Shown here piece after piece: positions 1-11,100 of a stretch of DNA of 64,000 nucleotides. Location: the NCBI GenBank assembly GCA_913057175.1, contig CAJXNP010000001.1, forward strand, positions 124,001-188,000, read 5' to 3'. Every line of letters begins with the position of its first letter. Positions within the stretch are counted from its first letter, which is position 1. Position numbers and translations under genes: made by a program. This DNA comes from an uncultured Cytophagales bacterium. GTDB taxonomy: Bacteria; Bacteroidota; Bacteroidia; Cytophagales; Cyclobacteriaceae. The notes under the pieces were generated by a model that saw only the letters and a list, made by a program, of their open reading frames with translations, was not told where the DNA came from and searched no databases.

Positions 1-1277
1 AGCGTGAAATAGGTGTTTGGGGACTGACATCCAATGCAATTAATATCACGGTCGGCGCTGGAATATTTGTCCTGCCGGTAATCGTTGCTGAGAAATTGGG
101 ACCTTCAAGTTCTTTGGCCTACATCGTCTGCGGGATCCTGGTTTTTCTCATCATGCTGTGTTTTGCGGATATTGGCAGCAAAATCGTTATAACCGGAGGT
201 GCATACTCATACATCGAAGAAGCATTTGGAAAATATGTCGGCTTCATCACAACGAATTTATTTGTTTTCGGCTATGCACTGCTAGCCAATGCCGCTGTTT
301 CAAACGCGCTTTTAGATACGCTCGCCTACTATTTTCCTGTGCTTGATGACCGTTTTTTCAGAAGTATTGTGTTATTAGTCATGTACTCCGGATTGGCAAT
401 CGTCAATATCCTGGGAATTAACAGTGGCATGTTCCTGGTGAAATTCAATACCATTGCCAAGCTGGTCCCACTTGTTATACTTGTATTTTTCGGCCTAACT
501 AAAGTCTCCTCAGAGAATCTTACATTTCAATACACCAGTGAGATTTCTGATATCGGTGAAGTATCTCTTATTCTCTTTTTTGCTTTTGCTGGAATTGAAA
601 CAGCCTTGAATGTTAGCGGAGAAATTAAAAATCCGGCAAAAACTATCCCAAAAGGAATTTTTCTTAGCGTTCTGAGCATTTTAATTTTATACATTCTAAT
701 CCAGATAACAACTCAGGGGGTTTTGGGCGCATCTCTTAAAGATTATGAATCTGCGCCATTGGTCGAGGTAGCTAGCAGACTAATGGGACCTTTAGGAGCC
801 TTAATGATAGTTATAGGATCATCCTTTTCCATGTTTGGAAACCTTAGCGGAGAAACCCTGAACATGCCCAGGGTAGTGTATGCAGCAGCAAGGGATCATG
901 TCATTCCGCCTAAAGCACTTTCCAAAATTCATTCTAAATACCTTACTCCGCACGTTTCAATCATTGCTTACGCTTCAGTAGGTTGTCTGCTATCCATCTT
1001 CGGGGAATTCAAACAACTGGCCATGTTGTCAAGTGCTTCTATTTTATTGATCTATCTGGGCGTTGCCCTGGCAGTGATAAAATTCAGAAAAGAACATAAG
1101 TCGCTGGGATCATTTAGTTTACCGGGAGGGATTATCATACCGGCAATTTCTGCTGTTTCCATTGTGTGGTTATTGAGTAACTTATCAAAAAATGAGTTGA
1201 TAGGAAGTCTGGTCTTCCTACTGATTTTAACCGTTATTCACTTGGTAATGAGAGTGTTTATGAAAGAAAAGAAATAG
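1..1277 (+). CDS. APC-family amino acid permease, 5' end cut by window edge
   Basis: The reading frame is open from base 3 and begins upstream of the window, so the TTG at 96 is not the real start. The first visible residues contain the stretch NITVGAGIFVLP, which matches the unwound first membrane helix (GxG substrate-binding motif) of amino acid-polyamine-organocation (APC) transporters. About eleven further hydrophobic segments follow, with the family feature FAFAGIETALNVSGE around the sixth helix and a short charged end (KEKK). The role would be proton-coupled uptake or exchange of an amino acid across the inner membrane; the substrate cannot be told. It is not functionally tied to the polysaccharide genes that follow, and its base composition is closer to the far right of the window than to the AT-rich locus next to it. 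Confidence 0.88.
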   Translation, partial: REIGVWGLTSNAINITVGAGIFVLPVIVAEKLGPSSSLAYIVCGILVFLIMLCFADIGSKIVITGGAYSYIEEAFGKYVGFITTNLFVFGYALLANAAVSNALLDTLAYYFPVLDDRFFRSIVLLVMYSGLAIVNILGINSGMFLVKFNTIAKLVPLVILVFFGLTKVSSENLTFQYTSEISDIGEVSLILFFAFAGIETALNVSGEIKNPAKTIPKGIFLSVLSILILYILIQITTQGVLGASLKDYESAPLVEVASRLMGPLGALMIVIGSSFSMFGNLSGETLNMPRVVYAAARDHVIPPKALSKIHSKYLTPHVSIIAYASVGCLLSIFGEFKQLAMLSSASILLIYLGVALAVIKFRKEHKSLGSFSLPGGIIIPAISAVSIVWLLSNLSKNELIGSLVFLLILTVIHLVMRVFMKEKK

Positions 1278-1282
1278 GATAA

Positions 1283-1438
1283 TTATCTTTTTGGGCAACT
1301 TTTGCAACGTTTCTTTTCGGATTTCTTGTACTTCTTGCAGCATTTTTTCAATACACAATCATCCTGATCAAAAATACTTTTTCGATTTTCGATCATTGTA
1401 GAACAACTTGGGTCCGTTATGAAGTTTTCAAAATCCAT
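1283..1438 (-). CDS. small Cys/Lys-rich protein (51 aa), unknown function
   Basis: A 51-codon reading frame runs from an ATG at 1438 to TAA at 1283, convergent with and 5 bp from the permease stop. The protein has an acidic N-terminal half and a Cys/Lys-rich C-terminal half with the pattern C-x4-CC-x10-C-x2-C (DCVLKKCCKKYKK, then RCKSCPKR). I recall similar short Cys/Lys-tailed proteins in Bacteroidota, but assign no function; five clustered cysteines could bind metal. A Bacteroidota-type -7 box (TAAGTTTG, minus strand, 1467-1460) lies just upstream, without a clear -33 TTG. It could be a chance frame, but the organised cysteine spacing argues for a real gene. Confidence 0.55.
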   Translation of the reverse strand: MDFENFITDPSCSTMIENRKSIFDQDDCVLKKCCKKYKKSEKKRCKSCPKR

Positions 1439-2194
1439 TCTGCCTGTGAAAAGTTGTGACAAACTTATTTAGAATTAATCTAAATATAAAAAGAAAAGTG
1501 GAAATTTTTATTGTTGGTTCCTGTTTGCTTGATTTTGGGCTAGTCTTTGAGTATTTTATAATTATAAAAGAGTTGATCTATTATGAATGATTATAATCTA
1601 TGTTAAGGCTAAATATTTACATCGACCCAAGAGAACACCTAGATTCAATAGAGTCAATTAACATCATTTATTGAAAAAACAACCATTATTCCTTAACACC
1701 TTTATAACACAGTTATACCTATTAATTTTATGCTAAAAAAGCTCATAATACTGTTTACTCAAAAAAAAAGCTTCTATTTAAGATTGACAATTCAAATTAA
1801 ATATACTTTTATAACATTATGATTTAACATCTGTTTAAAAATAATCTTCAAAATAATTAAAATTGAATCTTCATAGAAAATACGTTCATAGAAATGACAA
1901 AAAGAAAAACATTTATTTATATATGAAATTTGTTAACATTTTTACTTATTATTGGAATATTAACAACAATACCATTAATTTTATAGGAATTTAATACTAT
2001 CCGCTATTTGATATAAATTATAAAAAATCTAATTTTGATAGCAGGGATTGGTGAAAAAGTAATAAGGAGAAATGCTTGACTGGAAATGATTCATTGGGGA
2101 AAATAAAACAAACATTAAATAAAATTATGTAACTTGAATTACTGATTCAACCAAGGAATTCAAGCTAATACTGACCTAACCTAACAGCCTAAAA
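1439..2194. other. AT-rich spacer before the polysaccharide locus
   Basis: About 750 bases of strongly AT-rich DNA with no reading frame that I can support on either strand. It probably carries the promoter and leader of the polysaccharide genes starting at 2195, but I cannot point to a convincing promoter or hairpin. Confidence 0.5.
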
Positions 2195-3553
2195 ATGAGG
2201 GAGCGAACGTTAATCCTATTGTTTTTTTCTATAGATCTAGTGGTCCTGAATACGTCCGTCATGTTAATGTCCAAATTTCATTACGGAGATTTTTTTAGAT
2301 TACAAGATTTTCATTACATAATCAACCTCAGTTGGATCTTAACCTATCTGATTTTTATCAACGAGAAACTATTCCTGCTGAAAAAGAAACCAGACATGGT
2401 AAAGTACCTTCTTTACAAATTCTGTGTATTCATATCCTTATCGGCTATACTGTTCGTCTTTTTGAATTTGGATGACATATCAAGATCAATGTTTGTAGGG
2501 TCATCCTTAATATTTCTAATCTTTAAATTACTGTTATTAAATCCTTACAATTACCTGATCAAAAAAAGAAAAAGAGGGCAGTATTTTAGTAAAATACTTG
2601 TTGCAGGAGCTGGAAAAGCTGGAAAATCTATATTATCATATTATCGGGAAAACAACGATCTAGGTGAGATAGTTGGTTTTTTAAGTAACGGGGAGATCAG
2701 AAGCAATGGAATCCCGGTATTGGGTCATATCAGCGAGTTTCAACAAGTTTTTGAGAAAAGAAAATTTAATGAACTGATTATTACTTTAGATATGTCACAT
2801 CAAAGCGACATATCTACACTGATCCGTCAAGCAGAATACAACGGGGTACGACCCAGAGTGATAGCGGACTACAACGAAATGTTTAAAAGGCATTATGAAG
2901 TACGGAAACTTGGAAAAATCCCTGTTATAAACATTAGAGAATGTCCACTAACCAAATACTACAATAGATTTTGGAAAAGAGCATTTGACATTATTTTTGC
3001 TTCGTTAATGTTGATTATAAGCCTGCCTTTCTTTTTTCTAATAGCCATCGCCATAAAACTAGAGAGCAGAGGTCCTATTTTCTACATGCCCTTACGAGAA
3101 GGAAAAAGAGGAGAAAAATTTACTTTAATAAAGTTCCGGTCCATGAAACAAAATGACGATCCGATCAACGGAATACGTTCAACTGATATCAATGATGAAC
3201 GGATCACAAAAGTTGGCAAAATAATTAGAAAACTTAATCTTGATGAATTACCACAATTTATTAATGTATTGAAAAATGAAATGTCTGTTGTTGGCCCCCG
3301 GCCACATCGTATCAAACTCAACCAAATGTTTCAAAAGGATGTTAGTAGTTACATGGTTCGATACTATGTGAAACCAGGAATAACAGGCTGGGCACAAGTA
3401 AATGGCTGGAGAGGTCCTTCTATTTCAAAATACCAGAAAAAAGCCCGGACACTTTATGACTTGTGGTATGTTGAACATTGGAATTTTGGATTGGATCTTT
3501 ACATCATTTTCCTAACTGTATTTAATGTAAAGTCTTATATGAATAATAATTGA
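2195..3553 (+). CDS. polyprenyl-phosphate sugar-1-phosphate transferase (WcaJ/EpsE type)
   Basis: This is the priming enzyme of polysaccharide synthesis: it moves a sugar-1-phosphate from a nucleotide sugar onto undecaprenyl phosphate at the inner membrane. The 452-residue length and layout fit the family: four hydrophobic segments in the first ~115 residues, a Rossmann-like middle domain (ILVAGAGKAGKS, ~136-147), a further hydrophobic helix (~268-290), then the catalytic bacterial sugar transferase domain. Visible catalytic-domain motifs are KFRSMK, LDELPQFINVL, VVGPRPH and PGITGWAQVNGWRG. It stands first in the locus and is followed by the Wzc-like gene after about 200 bases, the classical order for Wzy-dependent loci. 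The sugar (glucose, galactose or an N-acetylhexosamine) cannot be read from sequence. Confidence 0.92.
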   Translation: MRERTLILLFFSIDLVVLNTSVMLMSKFHYGDFFRLQDFHYIINLSWILTYLIFINEKLFLLKKKPDMVKYLLYKFCVFISLSAILFVFLNLDDISRSMFVGSSLIFLIFKLLLLNPYNYLIKKRKRGQYFSKILVAGAGKAGKSILSYYRENNDLGEIVGFLSNGEIRSNGIPVLGHISEFQQVFEKRKFNELIITLDMSHQSDISTLIRQAEYNGVRPRVIADYNEMFKRHYEVRKLGKIPVINIRECPLTKYYNRFWKRAFDIIFASLMLIISLPFFFLIAIAIKLESRGPIFYMPLREGKRGEKFTLIKFRSMKQNDDPINGIRSTDINDERITKVGKIIRKLNLDELPQFINVLKNEMSVVGPRPHRIKLNQMFQKDVSSYMVRYYVKPGITGWAQVNGWRGPSISKYQKKARTLYDLWYVEHWNFGLDLYIIFLTVFNVKSYMNNN

Positions 3554-3750
3554 AAAGATTAGTAATTATTATGAATTTTGCATAGTTCAACTTGCTTAAG
3601 TTAGTGAATATTAAGACGGGTCTCTTGAATGCTTTAATTGACAAACTTCTGAAAATTAGCTAAGGCAATTCAACCTCATAAAGAGGAAAAGTATTAAAGT
3701 ACAACACCGTACTACCATTTTAAAATGACTTTGATTTACAAGTAAAATAA

Positions 3751-6084
3751 ATGAACCACAATCATTTAAATAATCAGCCAAACAATCAGGAAGAAGATAG
3801 GATAGATTTAGTTGATCTATTGAATAAGGTTCTTGATAAATGGTTTATTTTCTTAATCTGTGCCTTGATTGGGGTAACTGTTTCTTATTTCTATTCAAAA
3901 ATATTCCAAAACAAATATCAAGTAGAAACAACAATATTAATACAAAACGAAAACCAAGCCAGTAATGTAAAAAATATATTTGAGACAAATTCATACATCA
4001 ACAACAACATAAAAATTACTAATCAAATTGGAATTCTAGGGTCATTTACTCTTTGCAAGCAAGCTCTGGAAAACTTAAACTGGAAGGTTTTCTATTTTCG
4101 ATCGAAATTTCTTTCTCATACCGACTTATATCAATCATCTCCATTTCAAGTCATATTGAAAGAAAGTGCAATTAATTTACCCAACGTTCCAATTTATATT
4201 GATCCCCTTTCCGATTCCACTTATTTGCTATCGGTCAATTATGACGCGAGTTTTCAGGGAAATGATTATCATTTAGAATATGAAGAAATTGTTGAGTTTG
4301 GAAAATTATATGAGAATAATTTTTTCAGTTTTATTGTCACGAAATATCCTGATTTTAAATTCAATAAAGAATTCGAATATTATTTCGTTATTTCTGATTT
4401 CATGAGTTTAGCAAAATCCTATCAGAATAAAATGGAAATAAGCTGGATTACTGAGGAATCTGATCTAATAAAGGTCAAATTAACAGGATCTCAACCAGAA
4501 AGGGATGTTGATTTTTTAAACGAGCTTTCAAAGGTATACATAGAGTCTGATCTGGACAAAAAGAATCGTAAATCTGATAACACAGTAAAATTTATAGATT
4601 CCCAGCTAAGCGGTGTAATTGATTCACTTCAAACAGCAAATAATAATTTTACTGATTTCCGTTCCAGAAATCAAATCGTCGATTTAAGTCAAGAAGGAAA
4701 TATAATTGTTGAACGTCTTAAAGAACTGGAAGCTGAACGAGCCAAGACCAATTTGAAATATGAGTATTACAAAAACCTGGTAAAATATATTGACAACTCC
4801 GATGAAATGGAACAAGTAGTTGCTCCATCAGTTGTTGGAATTACCGATCCAGTATTAAATACAACTGTTACAAGACTTAGTGATCTTTATACTAGGCTCA
4901 GAATACTTTCTATGTCTGTCACAGATAGAAATCCTGCTTTAATATCCATTAAACAAGAAATTGATTATACTAAACAATTACTTGAGGAAAATTTAAAAAG
5001 CTTAACTAACAACGCCCTTTTCGAACTTGAAAACTTTCAAACCAGGGAAAGGGACCTCAGGAGGCAATTGGTAAAATTACCTCAGACTGAACAAGACCTT
5101 GTCAATATCAAAAGAGATTTTGATATCAATAATGAACTATATACTTTTTTATTACAAAAAAGAGCTGAATCTGCCATTGTAAAGGCGTCTAACCTACCAG
5201 ATGCACATATTCTCGATATAGCTAGAGTCGAAACAGCTATTCCCATAGGCCCCAGTTCAAAGATATTTTTAGTTCTTGGATTTTTTGTAGGACTTATAAT
5301 TCCTCTTTTTGTTTTTATTATTTTAGAATACTTGCATTTTAGATTGTCAACCAGGCAAGATGTTGAAAAAAATACGAGTCTTAATGTAATTGGCGATATC
5401 ATTCACAATAAGGAAAAGGCTGAGATTCCCGTAATCAAATATCCAAAATCTCCAATAAGTGAATCTTTTCGGAAACTACGTACAAACCTTAAATATTTAC
5501 TATCAGATAGTGACAAAAAAGTAGTTGCTATTCACTCTGCAGTTAAAGAAGAAGGTAAAACATTTGTTTCCGTTAATCTGGCAATAATTACAGCTATGGC
5601 TGAGAAAAAGGTTTTATTAATTGACGGCGATTTACGTAAACCTAAATTGCATAAAATCTTTAACCTTTCTAACGCAACAGGACTATCTAATTATTTAATC
5701 AATCGTTTGGAATTTGATAAATTGATTGTCCAAACTGATATTAAGAATTTAAGCATCGTATTATCAGGTCCAATCCCTCCTAATCCTGCTGAATTAATTG
5801 AAAGTCATCAATTTGAAAGGTTTATTCAAATTGCCAAAGAAAAATATGATTTTATCATCATTGATAATGCCCCTTCGCTCTTGGTTACAGATGGGGCGCT
5901 AATAAGCAAAATTGCTGATTTCAATTTATTTGTCATCCGATTGAACAAGACTTACATCGTTCATCTAAAAGCAATAAACTCTATGAGTAGTAATGGAATT
6001 GCAAGTAAAGTAGGCTTAGTGGTTAATGACATCCGATCCAATAAATTTGGTGCTTATAACGCATATGGTTCGAAATACTATTAA
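3751..6084 (+). CDS. Wzc-like polysaccharide co-polymerase / tyrosine autokinase
   Basis: A 777-residue inner-membrane protein that controls chain length and export of the polymer. Order of parts: first membrane helix (~31-50), a long periplasmic Wzz/GumC domain with coiled coil (~60-500), second helix (~507-532), and a cytoplasmic BY-kinase domain. The kinase has a Walker A motif (KEEGKT, 599-604), Walker A' (DGDLRKP, from 625), Walker B (IIIDNAP, 702-708) and a C-terminal tyrosine cluster (Y769, Y772, Y776, Y777) for autophosphorylation. The Walker A is slightly unusual: the common PGEGK is KEEGK here, but the lysine and threonine remain. No Wza-type outer-membrane export gene lies beside it, which is atypical, so the export partner must be encoded elsewhere. 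Confidence 0.93.
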   Translation: MNHNHLNNQPNNQEEDRIDLVDLLNKVLDKWFIFLICALIGVTVSYFYSKIFQNKYQVETTILIQNENQASNVKNIFETNSYINNNIKITNQIGILGSFTLCKQALENLNWKVFYFRSKFLSHTDLYQSSPFQVILKESAINLPNVPIYIDPLSDSTYLLSVNYDASFQGNDYHLEYEEIVEFGKLYENNFFSFIVTKYPDFKFNKEFEYYFVISDFMSLAKSYQNKMEISWITEESDLIKVKLTGSQPERDVDFLNELSKVYIESDLDKKNRKSDNTVKFIDSQLSGVIDSLQTANNNFTDFRSRNQIVDLSQEGNIIVERLKELEAERAKTNLKYEYYKNLVKYIDNSDEMEQVVAPSVVGITDPVLNTTVTRLSDLYTRLRILSMSVTDRNPALISIKQEIDYTKQLLEENLKSLTNNALFELENFQTRERDLRRQLVKLPQTEQDLVNIKRDFDINNELYTFLLQKRAESAIVKASNLPDAHILDIARVETAIPIGPSSKIFLVLGFFVGLIIPLFVFIILEYLHFRLSTRQDVEKNTSLNVIGDIIHNKEKAEIPVIKYPKSPISESFRKLRTNLKYLLSDSDKKVVAIHSAVKEEGKTFVSVNLAIITAMAEKKVLLIDGDLRKPKLHKIFNLSNATGLSNYLINRLEFDKLIVQTDIKNLSIVLSGPIPPNPAELIESHQFERFIQIAKEKYDFIIIDNAPSLLVTDGALISKIADFNLFVIRLNKTYIVHLKAINSMSSNGIASKVGLVVNDIRSNKFGAYNAYGSKYY

Positions 6085-6159
6085 TTAACAACAAGTAAAA
6101 ATTAAATCAAAAAGAAATTAGAAATCACATAAAAAATTGAAGCAATTAGTAAATCATTA

Positions 6160-6444
6160 CTAAAAAAGCCCTTTAGAAAACTGCTTTGTTTTTTCCTGCT
6201 TCACAAATCCAACAATAACTGGTTCCTTATTCTGATCAACCTTCGAAGTTTGATTTTTAAAAATTACCCGGACTGGATAGTATAGCTCATCACGCCTATC
6301 AATCGACTTGGGTTCATTTAATTTAAATGAAATTACCTTTGATTCATATACATCTTCGATCACATCAAGTAGATCCTCAAAATCATCAAATACTATATCA
6401 TTTAAATCATTGAATAATAGCTCATCATTCCAGGTAAAAAGCAT
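6160..6444 (-). CDS. small acidic hypothetical protein (94 aa)
   Basis: I do not recognise this protein. It begins with a hydrophobic/acidic segment rich in Asp, Glu, Leu and Phe (FNDLNDIVFDDFEDLLDVIE), followed by a more mixed segment that looks beta-rich (YYPVRVIFKNQ, EPVIVGFVKQEK). No signal peptide or membrane helix is seen, so it would be cytoplasmic. It is convergent with the Wzc-like gene, 75 bases from its stop, and is not part of an obvious operon. The amino acid composition is that of a normal soluble protein and not of a chance frame, but no homology is claimed. Confidence 0.5.
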   Translation of the reverse strand: MLFTWNDELLFNDLNDIVFDDFEDLLDVIEDVYESKVISFKLNEPKSIDRRDELYYPVRVIFKNQTSKVDQNKEPVIVGFVKQEKTKQFSKGLF

Positions 6445-6887
6445 TTATAAAAATTAGGAGTTATTCTCAACTTATGTTAAACGTAATATCTGCTAAAAAT
6501 TATAATCATTTCTTAAGATGTTTTTTTTATTCATACAGTTGTAAGCAAAGTTTCATAACTGGTCTAAATAAACAGATATCTCCCTTTATCTTCTTATTTA
6601 AAAACAATAATAAATGATAACTCGCTTTTGATTTAAATCGATGCTATTTTAAGATAATTATGAAATTTTCAACATGTCTGATCAACAGATGTGACGAAAG
6701 CAATATTTTAACAGATTGAATACGAAAGGCTTAATTAAAAAACTAAAGCCCTGTCGATTGGGCAAAACCTATATTAATCCCTTTGAAATTATTTTACTAT
6801 AATAACTGATCTTAAACTAAATCCAATATTATCATTAATATGGTCAATTGTAGATAAAAACAACATAATGTTACACGTATATTACAT
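6445..6887. other. AT-rich spacer, no gene seen
   Basis: About 440 bases between two minus-strand genes. No supported reading frame and no strong hairpin was found; it presumably holds the promoter of the small acidic gene. Confidence 0.45.
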
Positions 6888-7550
6888 CTAATCAATGTGA
6901 GAAAAATTAATATTTACATCCTTCAAAACTTTATTGATCTCATTTCCCCAAACTATATATGCACTCTCAGTAATATGGGTGCCATCTCTAGAATACTTTG
7001 ACTTCAACCCTTTTTCATTAGATAGTTTTGAGTTAATATCAAGAAAATAGAGAGAATTTGTCGAACAATAGCTTTTTAAAAATTGATTTAAACTATCCAC
7101 CATGATTTTGCTTTGAGGATTGTTTTCCTGGTACAAAGTCGACTGTATCACCGGAATTATATTGTTGGAAACCAGCGTATCTATTAAACATTTATAATTT
7201 AACTTAATACGTTCTATTGGTATCCCAACACCTATATCATTTATCCCTCCTTCCAAAAAACATATTTTGGGTTGATAATCAATAACATTTTCATCAATTA
7301 GCCAGACAAGATGTGATGTAGTAAATCCACCAAAACCACTAATCTGGATATCATCTCTGTTGAGTACTTTATTCCATTGACCCTTTTTTATGATCGAATC
7401 GCCAAAAAATACAATGGGAGCTTTTTTCTCATTAGAATTAAATTTTTGCAACAACCATTCACTATTTTTTATCGCCAGGAAAACAAAAATTACAACAAAA
7501 AAACCGTTTAGAATCAGCGAAAGCCTATTTATATATTTAATCAGCGACAT
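6888..7550 (-). CDS. SGNH/GDSL hydrolase, membrane-anchored
   Basis: A 220-residue serine esterase-type hydrolase with one N-terminal membrane helix or uncleaved signal (residues ~11-27). All SGNH blocks are visible: block I FFGDSI with nucleophile Ser52, block II glycine in SGFGG, block III GGIND with Asn104, and block V DGTH with Asp188 and His191. This family cleaves ester bonds, often O-acetyl groups on glycans. Its position between the co-polymerase gene and a giant surface protein suggests that it edits acetyl groups on the exported polysaccharide on the periplasmic side, but the substrate is inference. It is a single gene on the minus strand. Confidence 0.8.
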   Translation of the reverse strand: MSLIKYINRLSLILNGFFVVIFVFLAIKNSEWLLQKFNSNEKKAPIVFFGDSIIKKGQWNKVLNRDDIQISGFGGFTTSHLVWLIDENVIDYQPKICFLEGGINDIGVGIPIERIKLNYKCLIDTLVSNNIIPVIQSTLYQENNPQSKIMVDSLNQFLKSYCSTNSLYFLDINSKLSNEKGLKSKYSRDGTHITESAYIVWGNEINKVLKDVNINFSHID

Positions 7551-8145
7551 TAATGAAATCCATTTACTTTAAGCCAAGACTTTAAAATATAGAAATTTTA
7601 GTTTTCTAATTGCATTTCCAATTACCTTCTAATTAAAGTATCTCAAAAATTGGTTTGTTCTATGAAGGATAAAACAATTTAATCAAATAAAATTCTCAAT
7701 TGCCTAAAATAGAAAATGAAATTTGTATTTACCGTGTAAAAAATACTCATCCAAAATCTTAATAAAAGGTACAAACTTTAATTTTTCAAAAACAAACTAA
7801 TAAGAATAGAAATGTTAAATGAGACTACTTCCATTCTCAGCAATAAAAGACCTATTAGTCACACCCCTTCATTAATTAAATGAATAAGTTATCCATTTGA
7901 AGTATCTATATATTTGATTAACTTATAAGTAAAGGAATATATAATTGCGAGTGTATTTAGTTTGAATTAAAACATTTATATTAAGGGGAATTACACTATC
8001 TAATCATTTATTGCATATCTGATATTTTTTTGACCTTAATTGATCAAAAAATTGTAATATTTTAATTGTTATTTAGAGTTAATTTATTGAACTTTAAGAA
8101 GATATTGTATAATAATTCAAATACCAATCTCGAACCAAATAATCA
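7551..8145. other. AT-rich intergenic region between divergent genes
   Basis: About 595 bases between the divergent SGNH hydrolase and the giant T9SS protein. It must hold promoters for both, but I cannot assign them confidently, and no reading frame is convincing. Confidence 0.45.
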
Positions 8146-11100
8146 GTGCTACAACCTAAGAATTATTATCAAATACTTGTCCCTTATTTATTAAAAATAA
8201 GTAGTAATGATGGTACGTTTAAATGTACATATTTGAACAGAATACTTCTATTTTTAGTTCTTATTATTTTTTTCACTTCTCCCATGTTTTCTCAACCATC
8301 CGGGTTTATCGTTCAGGAAATTTCAACTAATTGGAATCAGGCAGTTGGTATAACATTTGACGAAAATGGCAGACGATATGTCTGGGAAAAGGGTGGCAAA
8401 GTTTACATTGATGATGGATCAGCCAATCCTGATCTCTTTATTGACATTTCAGAAGAGGTCGGAAATAAGTCAGATCATGGCCTGGTTGGCTTCGCATTAG
8501 ATCCAAGTTTTTTGACCAATGGATACATATATCTTTTATATGCTGTAGACAGACATCACTTACACTATTTTGGAACCCCCAATTATGATCCTTTTGTAAA
8601 TGATAATGGTGGGGCAACAATCGGTAGATTGACAAGGTATACCGCTCAATCGAGTACCAATTTTACTACTGTAGACTATAATAGCAGAACGATCTTATTA
8701 GGCGCAACAATTGATGATGGAATACCAATAATGTCTTCAACTCATGGTGTAGGATCCGTTATTTTTGGCACGGATGGATCGCTTTTAGTAAGCATGGGAG
8801 ATGGTGCCAGTCCCAGTTCCAATCCATTGGACGAGGGTTCCAATTCAACCTCCACGTGGGAACAAGCCCTGTCGGAAGGTATCATTAGGGAAGATGAAAA
8901 TGTTGGCGCTTATCGTTCACAAATGTTAGACTCCTACAATGGGAAAATTCTACGTATTAATCCACAAAATGGAGAAGGTTATTCAAGCAATCCCTATTAT
9001 GTCCCAGGTAATCCGGATTCTATAAGATCAAAAGTATGGGCTTTGGGTTTAAGAAATCCATACAGAATGATATTGAAACCTAATACGGGTGATCATAATA
9101 TTAATGCCGGAAATCCGGGGGTTATCTATTTTGGTGATGTAGGATCTCACATTAGAGAAGAATTAAATGTTTGCACAGGACCAGGTCAAAATTTTGGATG
9201 GCCCATTTATGAAGGTATAACTAATCAACCTGGGTATGACGACCCTTCTTTCGCTCCGGCAACCTGGATATCCCCTCATAAACCACCTTCAGTGGAATGG
9301 CGAAATTCTACCCCAAGAGCTTCTGTAAATGGAACGATCTATAATGTAGGATCTCCTCAGGTACCTGGTCCCTTTTTTATAGGGAATGCATCTACTGGGG
9401 GAGTCTGGTATACAGGAGATGATTTTCCTGAACAGTATAAAAACACCTACTTCCATGCTGACTATGGAGGTCTTTGGATCCATAATTTTGAATTTGATGC
9501 TAATCATCAACCAACAAATGTCAATTTCTTTGAAGAGGAACTAGGAGCTATCGTATTTGTTACCACCCATCCTAATGAAGGAGGATTATATTATATCAAT
9601 TACCTGGCCAATGCCATAAATAAAATTTCATATTCACCATCTGGTAATCAGCCTCCTATGGCTATTGCTGAAGCAGATGTACATTATGGCCCCGCAGATT
9701 TGGTGGTTCATTTTGATGCTTCTGCTTCACATGATCCGGAAGGAAGCCATCTTATGTACACCTGGGATTTCGGAGATGGATCTCCTTTCAGCAACCAAGC
9801 CCACACAAGTCATACATTTACTGCACCTGCGGGGGTGCCAACCAGTTATACCGTTACTTTAACGGTCATGGATGATGAATCTAATATAGATGTTGCCCAA
9901 TTGAATATTTCTGTCAATAACACTCCTCCTAGTATAAATAGCACAAGTATTGACAATATTAACACATATTCAATCAATGAAAACACCATTCTTGAACTCA
10001 GTGCTAATGTGACAGATGCTGAACACAGCAGTAATGAATTGAATTATAAATGGGAAACTTCCCTATACCACGACAATCATTACCATCCCGATCCTCCTGA
10101 TTTCAATGCCTCCACCACAACCTTACTTTCACCGGTAGGGTGCGACGGCCCTGTATATTGGTACCGAATCACACTTACAGTAACAGATGCTGCTGGCTTA
10201 TCATCGACATTTATAAAGGATATTTACCCGGATTGTGGTGGGCCGGTCGCCGTAAATGATTTAGCAACTTTCCCTCTGATTAATGAAAACATATCAATTG
10301 ACATATTAGCTAATGATACCGGTGAAATTGACCCTTCCAGTGTATCCATTGTAAAGTATCCAAATTTAGGGACTGTTCAGGTCAATCCAACGACAGGAAT
10401 AGTTACCTATACAAGAACCTTATCTGGTACTTCAGATAATTTTTCTTATACGGTTTCAGATTTTTCTCAAAATATATCTAATTATGCACAAGTTTCAATA
10501 TCTGAGCCGGGACCACCTGCAGTCATTATTTTAAAGCCAATTAACAATAGTGTTCAGGCCGGTAATACAATTGCAGTAGAATATGAGCTCTCAGGCAATA
10601 TTGCACCAGGCACCCACCTACACTTGACTCTGGATAATAATCCCCATATTACTATTCATAATTTAAGTGGGACTTATACCCTTAATGATGTGCCTAATGG
10701 AAACCATACACTGATTGCTCAACTAGCAAACGTGCACCACAATCCACTTACCAATCCGGAAGCAACACATCAGGTTCAATTCCAAAATTGTGCTCCTACT
10801 AACCTTGCATTGAATGGGACAGCAACGCAATCCAGCACCTATGGTGATGGTGTCCCTGGTCTGGCGATAGATGGCAATACAAATGGTTCCGGCGGACCTT
10901 GGGGTTCCAATGCTAGTATTTCGCATACCCAAAGTGAAGCAAATGCCTGGTGGCAAGTTGATCTTGGTGAAATAATTGATATTGGCAATATAAATATTTG
11001 GAATAGAACAGATTGCTGCGGAAATCGGCTAAACAATTATCATGTTTTTGTATCAGATGTACCCTTTACCAGCACTGATCCGATCGCTACCAATAATCAG

